From Spirochaetia bacterium (GTDB taxonomy: Bacteria > Spirochaetota > Spirochaetia > CAKZLE01): DNA of 39,369 nucleotides. Under the pieces are notes generated by a model. That model saw only the letters and a list, made by a program, of their open reading frames with translations. It searched no databases and was not told the DNA's origin. The stretch covers positions 1 through 39,369 of the forward strand of contig JAIPFY010000028.1 of NCBI GenBank assembly GCA_021736385.1, written 5' to 3'. This document shows, piece after piece, positions 24,597 through 33,474 of this stretch. Made by a program: the position numbers and the translations under genes. The stretch's first letter is position 1. Every line of letters begins with the position of its first letter.

Positions 24597-25523
24597 TCAC
24601 ACTGCAGCTTCTGCACAGACCGTACGGTAACAGGTATGGTCGGTGTAGAGTTCAGCGGTATAGGGGTTACGTCGTGTCTTCACGACCCGGTAGAGCATAT
24701 AGATCAGCAGGGCACCATTGGCAGCCAGAGCCAGAGCACTGACGAGCATCAGTGCTCTCGGGTCCTGTGTCGATCTGACAGCGAACATCGAATCATCGAT
24801 GAACGAGGGGACGGTCATGGCGAACATGCACCACAGTGCCAGCGTATGGGCTCTGTGCTGGAGCCATGCACCCTTTCCCAACGTGAATGCCGCAGCGGTC
24901 GGTGCAAGCAGCAGTGCGATCCCGCAGTACCAGGAGTGATCTGCCAGACAGTTGTAGGTATAGGCGAAGTTCCAGATATCATAGGCGACGATCCAGAACC
25001 AGCACATATCGGGCCAGAGCATGTCTTTGCTCTTTTTTCTGCTGATGCAGATCCCTACCCATCCGGTGATGGTGATGATGTTGAGGATACCGGCGACTCC
25101 GTTGAGGTAGTTCCAGAGTCCGCTGGTGGTAGCCATGCCTTCGAAGACCTCGTTGACCAGTCCCATCGATCCGATCTGCATGTCTCGTACGACCGCTTCG
25201 AGGATATTGACAGCAAGGATCAGCGGCGGGAACATCAGCACGAACCTGTTCGTGTTGAGTCTCTTATAATAGCGGATGGCCCAGAAACCGATACAGCCGG
25301 CCAGGGATGAGTAGACCTTGGCATAGTGGAACCAGTCGTTGACACTGGTCCCTTCGGTCGTACGCGGCCATACGAAGAGGGTGAGGATGATCGGGAGGAT
25401 GACGAACAGGGCGAATCCTCCCTGTTTCGATCTTCTGCTCAGCTCATTGAGCAGCAGCAGAGCACAGAATACGACCAGCAGCATGAGATAGGTGTACCAA
25501 GGCTGGGGTTCGAACAGGAACAT
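24597..25523 (-). CDS. DUF5692-like integral membrane protein
   Basis: A 308-residue protein with about eight hydrophobic segments and few polar loops, starting MFLFEPQPWYTYLMLL. The Trp- and Tyr-rich stretch DMCWFWIVAYDIWNFAYTYN and the following ADHSWYCGIALLLAPTAAAF are its most distinctive parts and recall DUF5692 proteins of anaerobes. No transport or catalytic motif is recognised. AAGGAG lies about 7 bases before the ATG. It is the first gene of the operon with hypB, the Fe-S/FAD oxidoreductase and hypA, and faces the FadR-type regulator across a 244-base divergent promoter region. Nickel or small-molecule transport would fit the context but is only a guess. Confidence 0.6.
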   Translation of the reverse strand: MFLFEPQPWYTYLMLLVVFCALLLLNELSRRSKQGGFALFVILPIILTLFVWPRTTEGTSVNDWFHYAKVYSSLAGCIGFWAIRYYKRLNTNRFVLMFPPLILAVNILEAVVRDMQIGSMGLVNEVFEGMATTSGLWNYLNGVAGILNIITITGWVGICISRKKSKDMLWPDMCWFWIVAYDIWNFAYTYNCLADHSWYCGIALLLAPTAAAFTLGKGAWLQHRAHTLALWCMFAMTVPSFIDDSMFAVRSTQDPRALMLVSALALAANGALLIYMLYRVVKTRRNPYTAELYTDHTCYRTVCAEAAV

Positions 25524-25565
25524 GGGGTATCTCCTTTATCCAGGGGGGCCTGGTGTGGTTAGTAT

Positions 25566-25576
25566 TGGTATTACCA
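25566..25576. promoter_or_regulatory. FadR-type operator on the DUF5692-operon side
   Basis: TGGTATTACCA, a perfect inverted repeat around one base, fits the TNGTNNNACNA consensus of FCD-type GntR regulators. It lies 43 bases before the DUF5692 start. Its near twin is at 25734-25744. Confidence 0.65.
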
Positions 25577-25733
25577 GTAGCAAGAATAAGGATAGCATGG
25601 TTGTGGTGATTGTTCAATATATAATTATTTATCAATAACATATATCTTGTAAATAGTAAGTTATGGAAAGTCTATGGCAGAATCTATGATCTGAAAGTAC
25701 TGTACAATGCGCTGGTTCTATGCTAATATTCTT

Positions 25734-25744
25734 TGGTAATACCA
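25734..25744. promoter_or_regulatory. FadR-type operator on the regulator side
   Basis: TGGTAATACCA differs from the site at 25566-25576 only in the central base and fits TNGTNNNACNA. It lies 24 bases before the regulator start, where bound protein would block its own transcription. Confidence 0.65.
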
Positions 25745-25767
25745 GATGCCAATGCAAGGAGACAGCT

Positions 25768-26475
25768 ATGGAATTCACCAAACTCTCGACTCCCTCACTC
25801 AAGCAGCTGTTCGTCGAACAGATCGAACGTATGATCCTCTCAGGGACGCTGGAGATCGGACAGCAGCTCCCCTCCGAGCGGGAGCTTGCTGTGCAGATGG
25901 GTATCAGCAGGACGGTGGTGAATGCCGGGATCGCTGAGATGGAGGGGAAGGGGTTCCTGGAAGTCAGACCGAGGGTGGGGATCTTCGTCACCGATTTTCG
26001 CCGGTACGGGACGGTCGGGACGATCGTCGCTCTGATGAACTGCAACGGCGGGATCATGAGAGCAGAGGAGATCAAATCCATCCTCGAACTGCGCCTTGCC
26101 TTCGACCGGCTGTCGGTCGAGAATCTGGTACGGTATGCCACCGATGAGCAGATCGATTCGCTCAAGCCCTTCCTTGATGCCATCGGCAGTTGCTCTACCC
26201 CTGCAGAGTATGCACGAGCCCTCTACTCCTATCATCATGAGCTGAGCATCCTCACCCAGAACACCATCATGCCGTTGATCTACTCCTCCTTCTCCTATCC
26301 TCTGACCTGCCTGTGGGAGCGCTACTGCCGACTCTATGGGGGAGAGACCCTCTATGAGAGTACCTGTGCCCTCTATGAGCTGATCAGGCTGAGAAAGCGA
26401 GAAGAGGCCATCGCCTGGATAGAAGAGTATATCGGAGCGAGCATCGACGGGTCACGACAGATCTATCGTGACTGA
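25768..26475 (+). CDS. FadR-subfamily GntR transcriptional regulator
   Basis: A 235-residue regulator. N-terminal winged helix: LFVEQIERMILSGTLEIGQQ, then LPSERELAVQMGISRTVVN with the canonical PSERELA block, to about residue 75. The C-terminal all-helical FCD ligand domain (about 90-225) has ELRLAFDRLSVE and YHHELSILTQN, which carry metal- and ligand-binding residues in this subfamily. The start at 25768 has AAGGAG 6 bases upstream; the open frame continues to 25720 without a site. It is divergent from the DUF5692-hypB-oxidoreductase-hypA operon and has a matching operator on each side, so it most likely controls that operon and itself. FCD ligands are usually small organic acids. Confidence 0.85.
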   Translation: MEFTKLSTPSLKQLFVEQIERMILSGTLEIGQQLPSERELAVQMGISRTVVNAGIAEMEGKGFLEVRPRVGIFVTDFRRYGTVGTIVALMNCNGGIMRAEEIKSILELRLAFDRLSVENLVRYATDEQIDSLKPFLDAIGSCSTPAEYARALYSYHHELSILTQNTIMPLIYSSFSYPLTCLWERYCRLYGGETLYESTCALYELIRLRKREEAIAWIEEYIGASIDGSRQIYRD

Positions 26476-27003
26476 ACCCCCTTTCGCCGGTCGTTCCCAG
26501 GTCGATGTGATGTGCAGAAGCCTCGGATCCTCTCGTGCTCCAGCCATGCCGTATCCTGCTCCCCTGATCAGTACGAACACTCCTCAACCTCATGGAACTT
26601 ACATGCCCTGCGCCGGTCGCATATGCTGGTGATCTCTTCTGTCTCCGAGCCGATCGGACCCTCGAACACCCCTTCTGAAGTCAGCTTCTTCTGCCTCATG
26701 CAGAAGGATGCTGATCATCGGTGTGAGATCCCTGTGCTCTCTTGCATCTGAACATCATCCTCGCATTTCTTCAGAAATCACTGAGCTGATTAGAAAATCA
26801 TAAAAATACAAAATTTGATAAAATATAGAATGCATGATGAATATATGGAATGCGCGAGTCTATAGAAGAAAAATATTTGTAAAGTATGTAATTAAATTGT
26901 TGACAAATGCCAATAACGGATCAAGAATAGTCTTATACAAAAAATAATATATATAATATGTCAAGGATTGAATCTATATATTAATACCAGGAAGGGGTGG
27001 ACT
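26476..27003. other. Intergenic region upstream of the sugar/polyol operon
   Basis: No convincing gene in about 530 bases. From about 26780 on it is strongly AT-rich and includes a consensus TTGACA at 26900-26905, but I could not place a good -10 at the right spacing. It ends with AGGAAGGGG before the alcohol dehydrogenase start. It presumably carries the operon promoter and the operator for the IclR regulator. Confidence 0.45.
26900..26905 (+). promoter_or_regulatory. Candidate -35 box of the sugar/polyol operon
   Basis: Consensus TTGACA in the AT-rich region 100 bases before the alcohol dehydrogenase start. The sequence 16-18 bases further on (around AGAATA) is only a weak -10, so activator dependence is possible. 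Confidence 0.3.
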
Positions 27004-28191
27004 ATGAAAACATTTGCATGCTCGGTACCTACAAACGTATTCTTTGGTGCTGGAGAAGTATCGCGGGCAGGAGAACTGGCCGTGACATTGGGAAAGAGAG
27101 CCATGCTGCTTGCAGCAAAAGATACGATGCGACAACTCGGGTTCCTCGAGAGAGTGGAACAGCTGCTCACAGCTGCCGGAATCGAGGTAGTCGTCCAGGA
27201 TGATGTATCACCGAATCCCCGTGATGTGGATATCGATAACCAGACCCGGATCTTTCTCGAGCAGCAGTGTGATTTCACCGTCGGACTCGGCGGAGGGAGC
27301 GCGATGGACTCTGCCAAGGCAGTAGCCTTCCTTGCAGGGCAGGGCGGCGGGACCATCAGCGACTATCTTGCCGGTGGAGACCACGCAGATCTGAGTGATC
27401 CTGCGATCAGACCGGCCTGTCCCATCATGGTGATCACCACCACAGCCGGTACAGGGTCAGAGACCACCCCCTGGTGGGTCATCACCAATACGACCGATCA
27501 TGAGAAGCCGGGAACCGGCAACAGCACTACCGCAGCCCGCTATGCCATCGTCGACCCACAGCTGATGCTTACCATACCCGCATCCATCACCGCATCGACC
27601 GGTATTGATGTGCTCTTCCATGCCATGGAAGCCTATCTGGCAACGATCGCCACCCCGTTCACCGATCTGCTGGCACAGGAGGCCATACGGATCGTCATGG
27701 CCAATCTGGGTACGGTGCTCGAAGACGGCAGTGATCTGGAAGCACGAAGCCAGATGGCCTGGGCCAACACGTTAGCAGGGATCGCGATCGGAGAAGGCGG
27801 ATCAGGTACGGTAGGGATCCATGCTCTCGGTCACAGCATCGGCGGACAGACCGATGCTGCACACGGACTCACCATGGCAGCGGTAGGACCGGCATTCATG
27901 AGAAAGACCTGGGATGCCGATATCAGCAGGTATGCACAGGTATCGAGGATGCTCGGGTATGATCAGGGGAATCTGACTGAGCAGCAGCTGGCACAGAAGT
28001 CTGCTGAGGCACTGGAGCAGGTGCTTGAACGGTTCGGCTGCCGTATCACCATGACAGATCTTGGGGTGAAGGAAGAGATGATAGAGGCCATGACAGATTC
28101 GGTATTCAAGACGATGGTCGGGGTGCTTGACTGCAGTCTCAAACCCATATCACGGGAAGATGTGATCGCTTTGTACCGGGAATCTCTGTAG
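27004..28191 (+). CDS. Iron-containing alcohol dehydrogenase
   Basis: A 395-residue group III (Fe-dependent) alcohol dehydrogenase, NAD(P)-linked. Visible: VPTNVFFGAGEVSRAGEL start, cofactor loop GLGGGSAMDSAKAVAF, TTAGTGSETT, metal-binding region GIDVLFHAMEAYLA, and HALGHSIGGQTDAAHGLTMA with histidines. The start at 27004 follows AGGAAGGGG; the frame is open to 26968 but the added residues do not fit the family. First gene of an operon with an FGGY kinase (10 bases downstream) and a ribose-type ABC importer, so it probably oxidises an imported polyol, or reduces an aldehyde made from it. The exact substrate cannot be read from sequence. Confidence 0.85.
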   Translation: MKTFACSVPTNVFFGAGEVSRAGELAVTLGKRAMLLAAKDTMRQLGFLERVEQLLTAAGIEVVVQDDVSPNPRDVDIDNQTRIFLEQQCDFTVGLGGGSAMDSAKAVAFLAGQGGGTISDYLAGGDHADLSDPAIRPACPIMVITTTAGTGSETTPWWVITNTTDHEKPGTGNSTTAARYAIVDPQLMLTIPASITASTGIDVLFHAMEAYLATIATPFTDLLAQEAIRIVMANLGTVLEDGSDLEARSQMAWANTLAGIAIGEGGSGTVGIHALGHSIGGQTDAAHGLTMAAVGPAFMRKTWDADISRYAQVSRMLGYDQGNLTEQQLAQKSAEALEQVLERFGCRITMTDLGVKEEMIEAMTDSVFKTMVGVLDCSLKPISREDVIALYRESL

Positions 28192-28201
28192 GAGAAGCAG
28201 C

Positions 28202-29755
28202 ATGGAAACGTTTATCATCGGACTCGATATCGGTACGACCGGAGCGAAGAGCATGATCCTCTCCCTCACAGGGACACCGGTATCGAGTGCCTACAGGGAG
28301 TATCCCTGCACCTATCCGCGACCGAACTGGGTCGAACAGGATGTCGATCTGGTCGTGAAGTCCTCGTTCGAAGCCATACAGGAAGCGATCAGTCTCTCCG
28401 GTCTCGATCCGAAACAGATCGCAGCCGTATCTGTCTCAGCACAGAGAAGCTGCGGGATCTTTCTGGATGCACAGGAGAAGACCCTCAGACCGATGATCTC
28501 CTGGCAGGACAGCAGATCCACAGAAGAGGCCGGGATCATCGCAGAGATGATCGATCCGCACGAGTACTACCGGATGACTGGATTCCCCAATTCTGCCACC
28601 TGGCTCCTGTCGAAGATGATGTGGGTGAGAACTCATGAACCACAGGTATGGGAGAAGACCAGACGTGTGGTGCAGATGCACGACTACTTCCTCAGAGCCC
28701 TCGGGGTGGAGGATTATATCATAGACCGTAACGATGCCGGTTTCTTCGGACTGTTCGACTCGCACCTGGGCAGATGGGACAGCAAGCTGCTCGATCTGTT
28801 CGATATCGAAGAACGGCTGCTCCCGATCCCCGCAGCCTCAGGGACAGCAGTGGGTACGGTGAGTGCCCGGGCATCCCTGAGCTGCGGACTGGCTCAAGGG
28901 ACTGTGATCGCTGTCGGTGCCGGGGACCAGAGTGCAGGAGGTATAGGGGCCGGTGTGGTCCGGGAGGGGACCATGTCCATCTCCATGGGAACCGCCGGGG
29001 CGCTCGTTGCGTACCTCGACCGACCCTTTCGGGACCCCCATGCACGGATCATGGTGACCGATCACCCGAAAGTGGGCTCGTATCTTCTTGAGGGCTATCA
29101 GGCGGCAGCAGCAGGAGTCTATCGATGGTTTCGTGATGAGATCGCAGCTCTTGAAGCCAGAGATGCTGCGACTGCCGGAGTGGACTATTACGCTCTGATG
29201 AACGAGAAGATCGAAGCGGTCCCGGCAGGTTCGAAAGGGCTCCTGTTCCTGCCGTACTTCGCAGGAGCTGCGACCCCGAGATACACCAGTGAAGCCAGAG
29301 GCACCCTGATCGGGTTGACCTTCGCCCATGACAAGTTCTGTATGGCACGAGCCTGTATGGAAGGGATCTCCATGGACATGAAAGACATGATCGGTTCCCT
29401 GGAAGCTTCGGGCTTCACCATGAACAACATCCGGATCCTCGGAGGACCGACCAGGTCCGAGGTCTGGAACCAGATTCAGTCTGACATCTATGGACTTCCC
29501 GTAGCGACCTTGACTGTCTCTGATGCACCCCTTGTCGGGGCTGCGATCCTGGCCGGGTATGGGGCAGGCATCTTCTCTTCCATAGAAGAGGGCTCTGATG
29601 CTCTGGTGAGCATCCATACCTGCTATGAGCCGGATGAAGCTGCACATGAACAGTATCGACAGATGTATGAGCTGTATCAGCAGGCCTTCAAGGCTCTTGA
29701 TGCAGGGGCTGTGTTCAGCGGGCTGGCAACGTTCCAGCATGACCATGTTCACTAG
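28202..29755 (+). CDS. FGGY-family carbohydrate kinase (xylulokinase-like)
   Basis: A 517-residue sugar kinase that phosphorylates a sugar or polyol with ATP. Visible: IIGLDIGTTGAKSMIL (phosphate 1), SVSAQRSCGIFLD, MISWQDSRS, the catalytic-loop GAGDQSAGGIGAGVV with its aspartate, SISMGTAGALV, and RILGGPTRSEVWNQIQSDI with APLVGAAILAG at the C-terminal end. Length and motifs fit xylulokinase or related pentulose/polyol kinases. AGGAG precedes the ATG. With the alcohol dehydrogenase and importer it forms a short catabolic route: uptake, oxidation, phosphorylation. Which sugar is used is open. Confidence 0.85.
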   Translation: METFIIGLDIGTTGAKSMILSLTGTPVSSAYREYPCTYPRPNWVEQDVDLVVKSSFEAIQEAISLSGLDPKQIAAVSVSAQRSCGIFLDAQEKTLRPMISWQDSRSTEEAGIIAEMIDPHEYYRMTGFPNSATWLLSKMMWVRTHEPQVWEKTRRVVQMHDYFLRALGVEDYIIDRNDAGFFGLFDSHLGRWDSKLLDLFDIEERLLPIPAASGTAVGTVSARASLSCGLAQGTVIAVGAGDQSAGGIGAGVVREGTMSISMGTAGALVAYLDRPFRDPHARIMVTDHPKVGSYLLEGYQAAAAGVYRWFRDEIAALEARDAATAGVDYYALMNEKIEAVPAGSKGLLFLPYFAGAATPRYTSEARGTLIGLTFAHDKFCMARACMEGISMDMKDMIGSLEASGFTMNNIRILGGPTRSEVWNQIQSDIYGLPVATLTVSDAPLVGAAILAGYGAGIFSSIEEGSDALVSIHTCYEPDEAAHEQYRQMYELYQQAFKALDAGAVFSGLATFQHDHVH

Positions 29756-29819
29756 TATCGTGCATATCAGTATGCAGATACTTTGTATTATATCGTTTTC
29801 AACACAAAGGGAGGCAGAA

Positions 29820-30776
29820 ATGCACAAAAGAACTACAGGTTTACTTATGATGTTGGTCGTACTCTGCATGATGGCCCCGGTATTTGCCGGAGGTTCACAG
29901 GAGGCGGTAGAGACAGATTCGGATCAGATCGAGATAGCATTGATCATCAAAGCGACAGATTCAGGATTCTGGCAGAAAGTCATCGAAGGCGGGCGTGCGT
30001 ATGACACGGAGCATGACGATGTGAATGTGACGATCTATGGTCCAGCATCAGAGGCTGACATCGAAGAGTCGATCGGGATTCTGGAGAACGTGGTAGAGAG
30101 TGGCCCCGATGCTATCGTCATCGCATCGAATGCCGGTGAAGGTGCTGTCCCTGCAGTCGATAAAGCCCTTTCCATGGGCATCCCGGTGATCACCGTCGAT
30201 ACCAGAATCCCCACCAATGTGACCAGTCATCTGGCTACCGATAATGTACTCGGTGGGAAACTGGCTGCAGAAGCCATGGTGAAACATCTGGATCTGAACG
30301 GCATCAAGAAGAACGGGACTGTCGCGATCGTCGCAGCTGTGGCAGGGGTCGACACGATCATCGAACGTGATAATGGGTTCATCGACCGACTTCGTGTCCT
30401 GGCACCTGAGATCACGATCCTCGAACCACGATACGTTGCCAATGATATTGCCAAGTCCATGACCACAGCAGAGGACATGATCACGACCTATGATGATCTT
30501 ATCGGTATCTATGCTGATAACAATCATACTGGAGACGGTGTGGCCAGAGCGATCGAGCAGGCTGGACTGCAGGATGAGGTGATCGTCGTAGCCTTCGATG
30601 ATGATGAGGATGAGATCATAGCTCTGAGAGATGGAGTGATCAAGACCTTGATCATCCAGGATCAGTTCAACATGGGGTACGCAGGCTGCGCCAATGCAGT
30701 GAAGGCCGTCAGGGGAGCTACCCTGCCTTCCTTCATTGACACGGGTGTCAAAGTGACGGAGAAAGAAGATCTATAG
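29820..30776 (+). CDS. Ribose-type ABC transporter substrate-binding protein
   Basis: A 318-residue periplasmic sugar-binding protein (Peripla_BP_4). A signal peptide, with likely cleavage after A23 (APVFA|GGSQ), precedes the mature EIALIIKATDSGFWQKVIEGG, DAIVIASNAGEGAVPAVDKA, GIPVITVDTRIP, SHLATDNVLGGKLAAEAM, YADNNHTGDGVARAI and VVAFDDDEDEIIALRDG blocks of the family. The start at 29820 has GGGAGG 5 bases upstream; the frame stays open much further up but overlaps the kinase gene. A strong 13-bp hairpin follows the stop before the ATPase gene. The GGSQE mature start is common in spirochaete binding proteins. Confidence 0.9.
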   Translation: MHKRTTGLLMMLVVLCMMAPVFAGGSQEAVETDSDQIEIALIIKATDSGFWQKVIEGGRAYDTEHDDVNVTIYGPASEADIEESIGILENVVESGPDAIVIASNAGEGAVPAVDKALSMGIPVITVDTRIPTNVTSHLATDNVLGGKLAAEAMVKHLDLNGIKKNGTVAIVAAVAGVDTIIERDNGFIDRLRVLAPEITILEPRYVANDIAKSMTTAEDMITTYDDLIGIYADNNHTGDGVARAIEQAGLQDEVIVVAFDDDEDEIIALRDGVIKTLIIQDQFNMGYAGCANAVKAVRGATLPSFIDTGVKVTEKEDL

Positions 30777-30784
30777 TATGGATC

Positions 30785-30815
30785 GCTGCACAGCAGGGTA
30801 GACCTGCTGTGCAGC
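30785..30815 (+). promoter_or_regulatory. Intercistronic hairpin between binding-protein and ATPase genes
   Basis: GCTGCACAGCAGG and its exact complement form a 13-bp stem with a 5-base loop, 8 bases after the binding-protein stop and 27 bases before the ATPase start. There is no long T run directly after it. Such stems protect the upstream binding-protein message and lower expression of the membrane components. Confidence 0.7.
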
Positions 30816-30841
30816 TCATCAGTGAACAGAAGGAGTCCTTT

Positions 30842-32341
30842 TTGGAAACAGTTGGTAAGGAAATCGTCCGAATGGAACATGTGAGCAAAGAGTTCCCCGG
30901 GGTGAAGGCCCTCGATGATATGTCGCTCACGGTGCATGAAGGGGAAGTACATGCCCTGGTCGGAGAGAACGGAGCCGGGAAATCAACCCTCATCAAGATT
31001 CTCATGGGGGTGTTCCAGATGAGCTCGGGAAGTATCTACATCGAAGGGGAGCGTGTCGATATACGGAATCCCATCGATGCTGCAGAACTGGGGTTGAGTG
31101 CTGTCTATCAGGATATCACCATAGCCAGTCATCTTACCGTGGCAGAGAACTTCTTTCTCGGGAGACTGCCGAAAACAGTAGTGGGGCTTGTGGACTGGAA
31201 GACGATGTACAGCGATACGCAGGCGGTACTCGATGAGCTGAACATCCATGTCGATGCAGCTGCACTCGTGAGAACCCTCTCTGCTGCCCAGCAGGAGATG
31301 GTGCTGATCGCCAAGAAGTATTTCGAACACAGCAAACTGATCATCTTCGATGAACCTACGGCTCTGCTCTCGAACGAAGAAGTCAAAGAGCTGTTCTCGA
31401 TCATCAGACGGTTGAAACAGGAAGGGGTAGCAAGTATCTACATATCACATCGACTCGAGGAACTCTTCGAGCTCTGTGATACGGTATCGGTCATGAAAGA
31501 CGGGAGACTCTCAGCTGAGATGAAGATCAGTGAGACCGATCAGGATGACCTGATCTCGAAGATGGTCGGAAGGACCGTTGAGGATATGTATTCCATCTCC
31601 CATGCAGAACCGCGTGAGGAGATCCTGAAGGTAGAACATCTTACACGAACGAACGTGTTCGAAGATATCAGTTTCACTCTGAGGCGTGGTGAGATCTTCG
31701 GGATCTTCGGTCTTGTCGGTTCCGGGCGTACCGAGATCGTCAAAGCGCTCTACGGTGCTGACCGGTACGATAGCGGCACTATCATACTCGAAGGTCGTGA
31801 GATCGTACTCAGAAGTCCCGCACAAGCCATAAGGCATGGGATCGGTCTGCTCCCTGAAGACCGGAAGAATGAAGGGCTTACCCTGCATACCTCCGTAGAA
31901 CATAATATCAACATGGCCTCGTACCGCGAGATCTCAACCTGCGGCTGCATCAACCTCAAGAAGGAGCGCATGCGCAGCATGCAGCAGATCGATGATATGA
32001 GGATCAAGACCCCCTCAGAGAGACAGAAGGTAGTGAACCTCAGCGGCGGTAACCAGCAGAAGGTGGTCATCGGGAAATGGCTGTGCAGGAACAGCAGCAT
32101 ATTCATCTTCGATGAACCGACGGTGGGTATCGACGTCGGAGCCAAATCAGAGATCTACATCCTGCTGGAGAAGCTGCTCAAAGAGGGGAATTCGATCATC
32201 ATGATCTCATCGTACCTTCCTGAGATCATGGGGATCGCAGACAGGATCATGGTCATCCATGAGGGCAGACAGATGGATACGCTCGTCCGTGGGACCTACA
32301 GCGAAGAGACACTATTAAAACTGGCATCAGGTATTCATTGA
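30842..32341 (+). CDS. Ribose-type ABC transporter ATP-binding protein (RbsA family)
   Basis: A 499-residue tandem ATPase. First domain: Walker A GENGAGKST at residues 41-49, degenerate signature LSAAQQEMV, Walker B LIIFDEPTALLS, H-loop YISHRLEE. Second domain: degenerate P-loop GLVGSGRTEI, signature LSGGNQQKV, IFIFDEPTVGIDVG, with the usual substitutions of RbsA/XylG/MglA proteins. The start is taken as TTG at 30842, with AAGGAG 6 bases upstream; an in-frame GTG at 30809 lies inside the intercistronic hairpin and is unlikely. Its stop overlaps an ATG (TGATG) leading into the permease. It powers the sugar importer. Confidence 0.9.
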   Translation: METVGKEIVRMEHVSKEFPGVKALDDMSLTVHEGEVHALVGENGAGKSTLIKILMGVFQMSSGSIYIEGERVDIRNPIDAAELGLSAVYQDITIASHLTVAENFFLGRLPKTVVGLVDWKTMYSDTQAVLDELNIHVDAAALVRTLSAAQQEMVLIAKKYFEHSKLIIFDEPTALLSNEEVKELFSIIRRLKQEGVASIYISHRLEELFELCDTVSVMKDGRLSAEMKISETDQDDLISKMVGRTVEDMYSISHAEPREEILKVEHLTRTNVFEDISFTLRRGEIFGIFGLVGSGRTEIVKALYGADRYDSGTIILEGREIVLRSPAQAIRHGIGLLPEDRKNEGLTLHTSVEHNINMASYREISTCGCINLKKERMRSMQQIDDMRIKTPSERQKVVNLSGGNQQKVVIGKWLCRNSSIFIFDEPTVGIDVGAKSEIYILLEKLLKEGNSIIMISSYLPEIMGIADRIMVIHEGRQMDTLVRGTYSEETLLKLASGIH

Positions 32342-32361
32342 TGGCTAAGGAGTACACAGCT

Positions 32362-33312
32362 ATGAGAAAGTTTATGAGACGGTTCCAATTTGCTGAGAGG
32401 AACCTCCTGTTCATATTGATCGCGTTGGTCGTGGTGCTGAGTATCAGCTCGGACCGATTCCTCTCCTATAACAACGTGATGAACCTGCTTCGACAGACCT
32501 CGATCATCGGGGTCATAGCAGTCGGGATGACCTTCGTCATCATCTCTGCAGGGATCGATCTGTCAGTGGGATCGATGCTGGCCTTCAGCAGTATCCTCTC
32601 TGCCATGATGATGAAATCGGGTCTTCCGATCCCCGTAGCCATACTCCTCGCTCTTGCAGGTGGTACTGCCGTAGGAGCTCTGATGGGAGTGATCATCCAC
32701 AACGGACGGGTCCCTGCGTTCATCGCGACGCTCGGAGGGATGACGATCATACGCGCAGCGGTGATGCTCATCTCCGGGGCGAACAAGATATCCGGGCTGC
32801 CGAAGGAGTTCACCAGCTTCGCCGTAGCGAAGTTCTTCGGGATACCCGGGATGGTCGTCGTCTGGTTCCTGATGATCATCATCGGTCTGTTCATCGCACG
32901 ATACACCATCTTCGGCAGGAACATCTATGCCATCGGGAGTAACGAGGAGGCAGCACGCCTGTCGGGAGTGAAGATCGATCTGACCGTATACGGCATCTAT
33001 GCCTTCTGTGCCTTCGCATCCTCGATAGCCGGGATCCTCATGACCGCACGACTGGGGAGCGGTGTGCCGACCTCTGGAACGGGCTATGAACTTGATGTGA
33101 TCGCTGCAGTAGTGGTCGGTGGAGCTTCACTCGCCGGTGCGGTCGGCAGTATCTGGGGGACGGTCCTGGGAACGATCATCATCGCGACGATCAGGAACGG
33201 AGGGAACCTTCTGGGTATCAATCCCTTCATCCTCGATATTCTCGTCGGCTCCCTGATCGTCTTTGCCGTACTGTTCGATCAGTTCAACAAGAAACGGGAG
33301 AAGCGGTCCTGA
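32362..33312 (+). CDS. Ribose-type ABC transporter permease (RbsC family)
   Basis: A 317-residue inner-membrane permease with about nine or ten helices. Family blocks: RFLSYNNVMNLLRQTSIIGV, GMTFVIISAGIDLSVGSML, GRVPAFIATLGGMTI, the EAA-like AIGSNEEAARLSGVKI and LDVIAAVVVGGASLAGAVGS. Two starts are possible: ATG 32341, overlapping the ATPase stop, and ATG 32362, which has AAGGAG 9 bases upstream; I chose the second, but coupling at the first cannot be excluded. It works with the ATPase and binding protein just upstream; the set is complete for one importer. Confidence 0.9.
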   Translation: MRKFMRRFQFAERNLLFILIALVVVLSISSDRFLSYNNVMNLLRQTSIIGVIAVGMTFVIISAGIDLSVGSMLAFSSILSAMMMKSGLPIPVAILLALAGGTAVGALMGVIIHNGRVPAFIATLGGMTIIRAAVMLISGANKISGLPKEFTSFAVAKFFGIPGMVVVWFLMIIIGLFIARYTIFGRNIYAIGSNEEAARLSGVKIDLTVYGIYAFCAFASSIAGILMTARLGSGVPTSGTGYELDVIAAVVVGGASLAGAVGSIWGTVLGTIIIATIRNGGNLLGINPFILDILVGSLIVFAVLFDQFNKKREKRS

Positions 33313-33474
33313 CCGCTCCCGGTCTGCAGCCATGGCGATGGCAGGGATGACACAACAGAACACTGTCAGTCACGCGATAGTGTGATTGACCTCAGGATAC
33401 GTATATGTTTATGGTAGCAGAGTGAGGATGCTCCTGATACAATAGAGTCAGGATGATAAGGGAAAGGACTATAC

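Noticed and set aside
23634-25310. 558-residue plus-strand frame across hypB and DUF5692
   Set aside because: Antisense shadow; hypB on the minus strand has all GTPase motifs and a good ribosome site.
26512-26751. 79-residue open frame after the FadR-type gene
   Set aside because: No ribosome site, no recognisable motif, and unusual composition for a protein.
28838-29869. 343-residue minus-strand frame
   Set aside because: Antisense to the FGGY kinase; no family resemblance.
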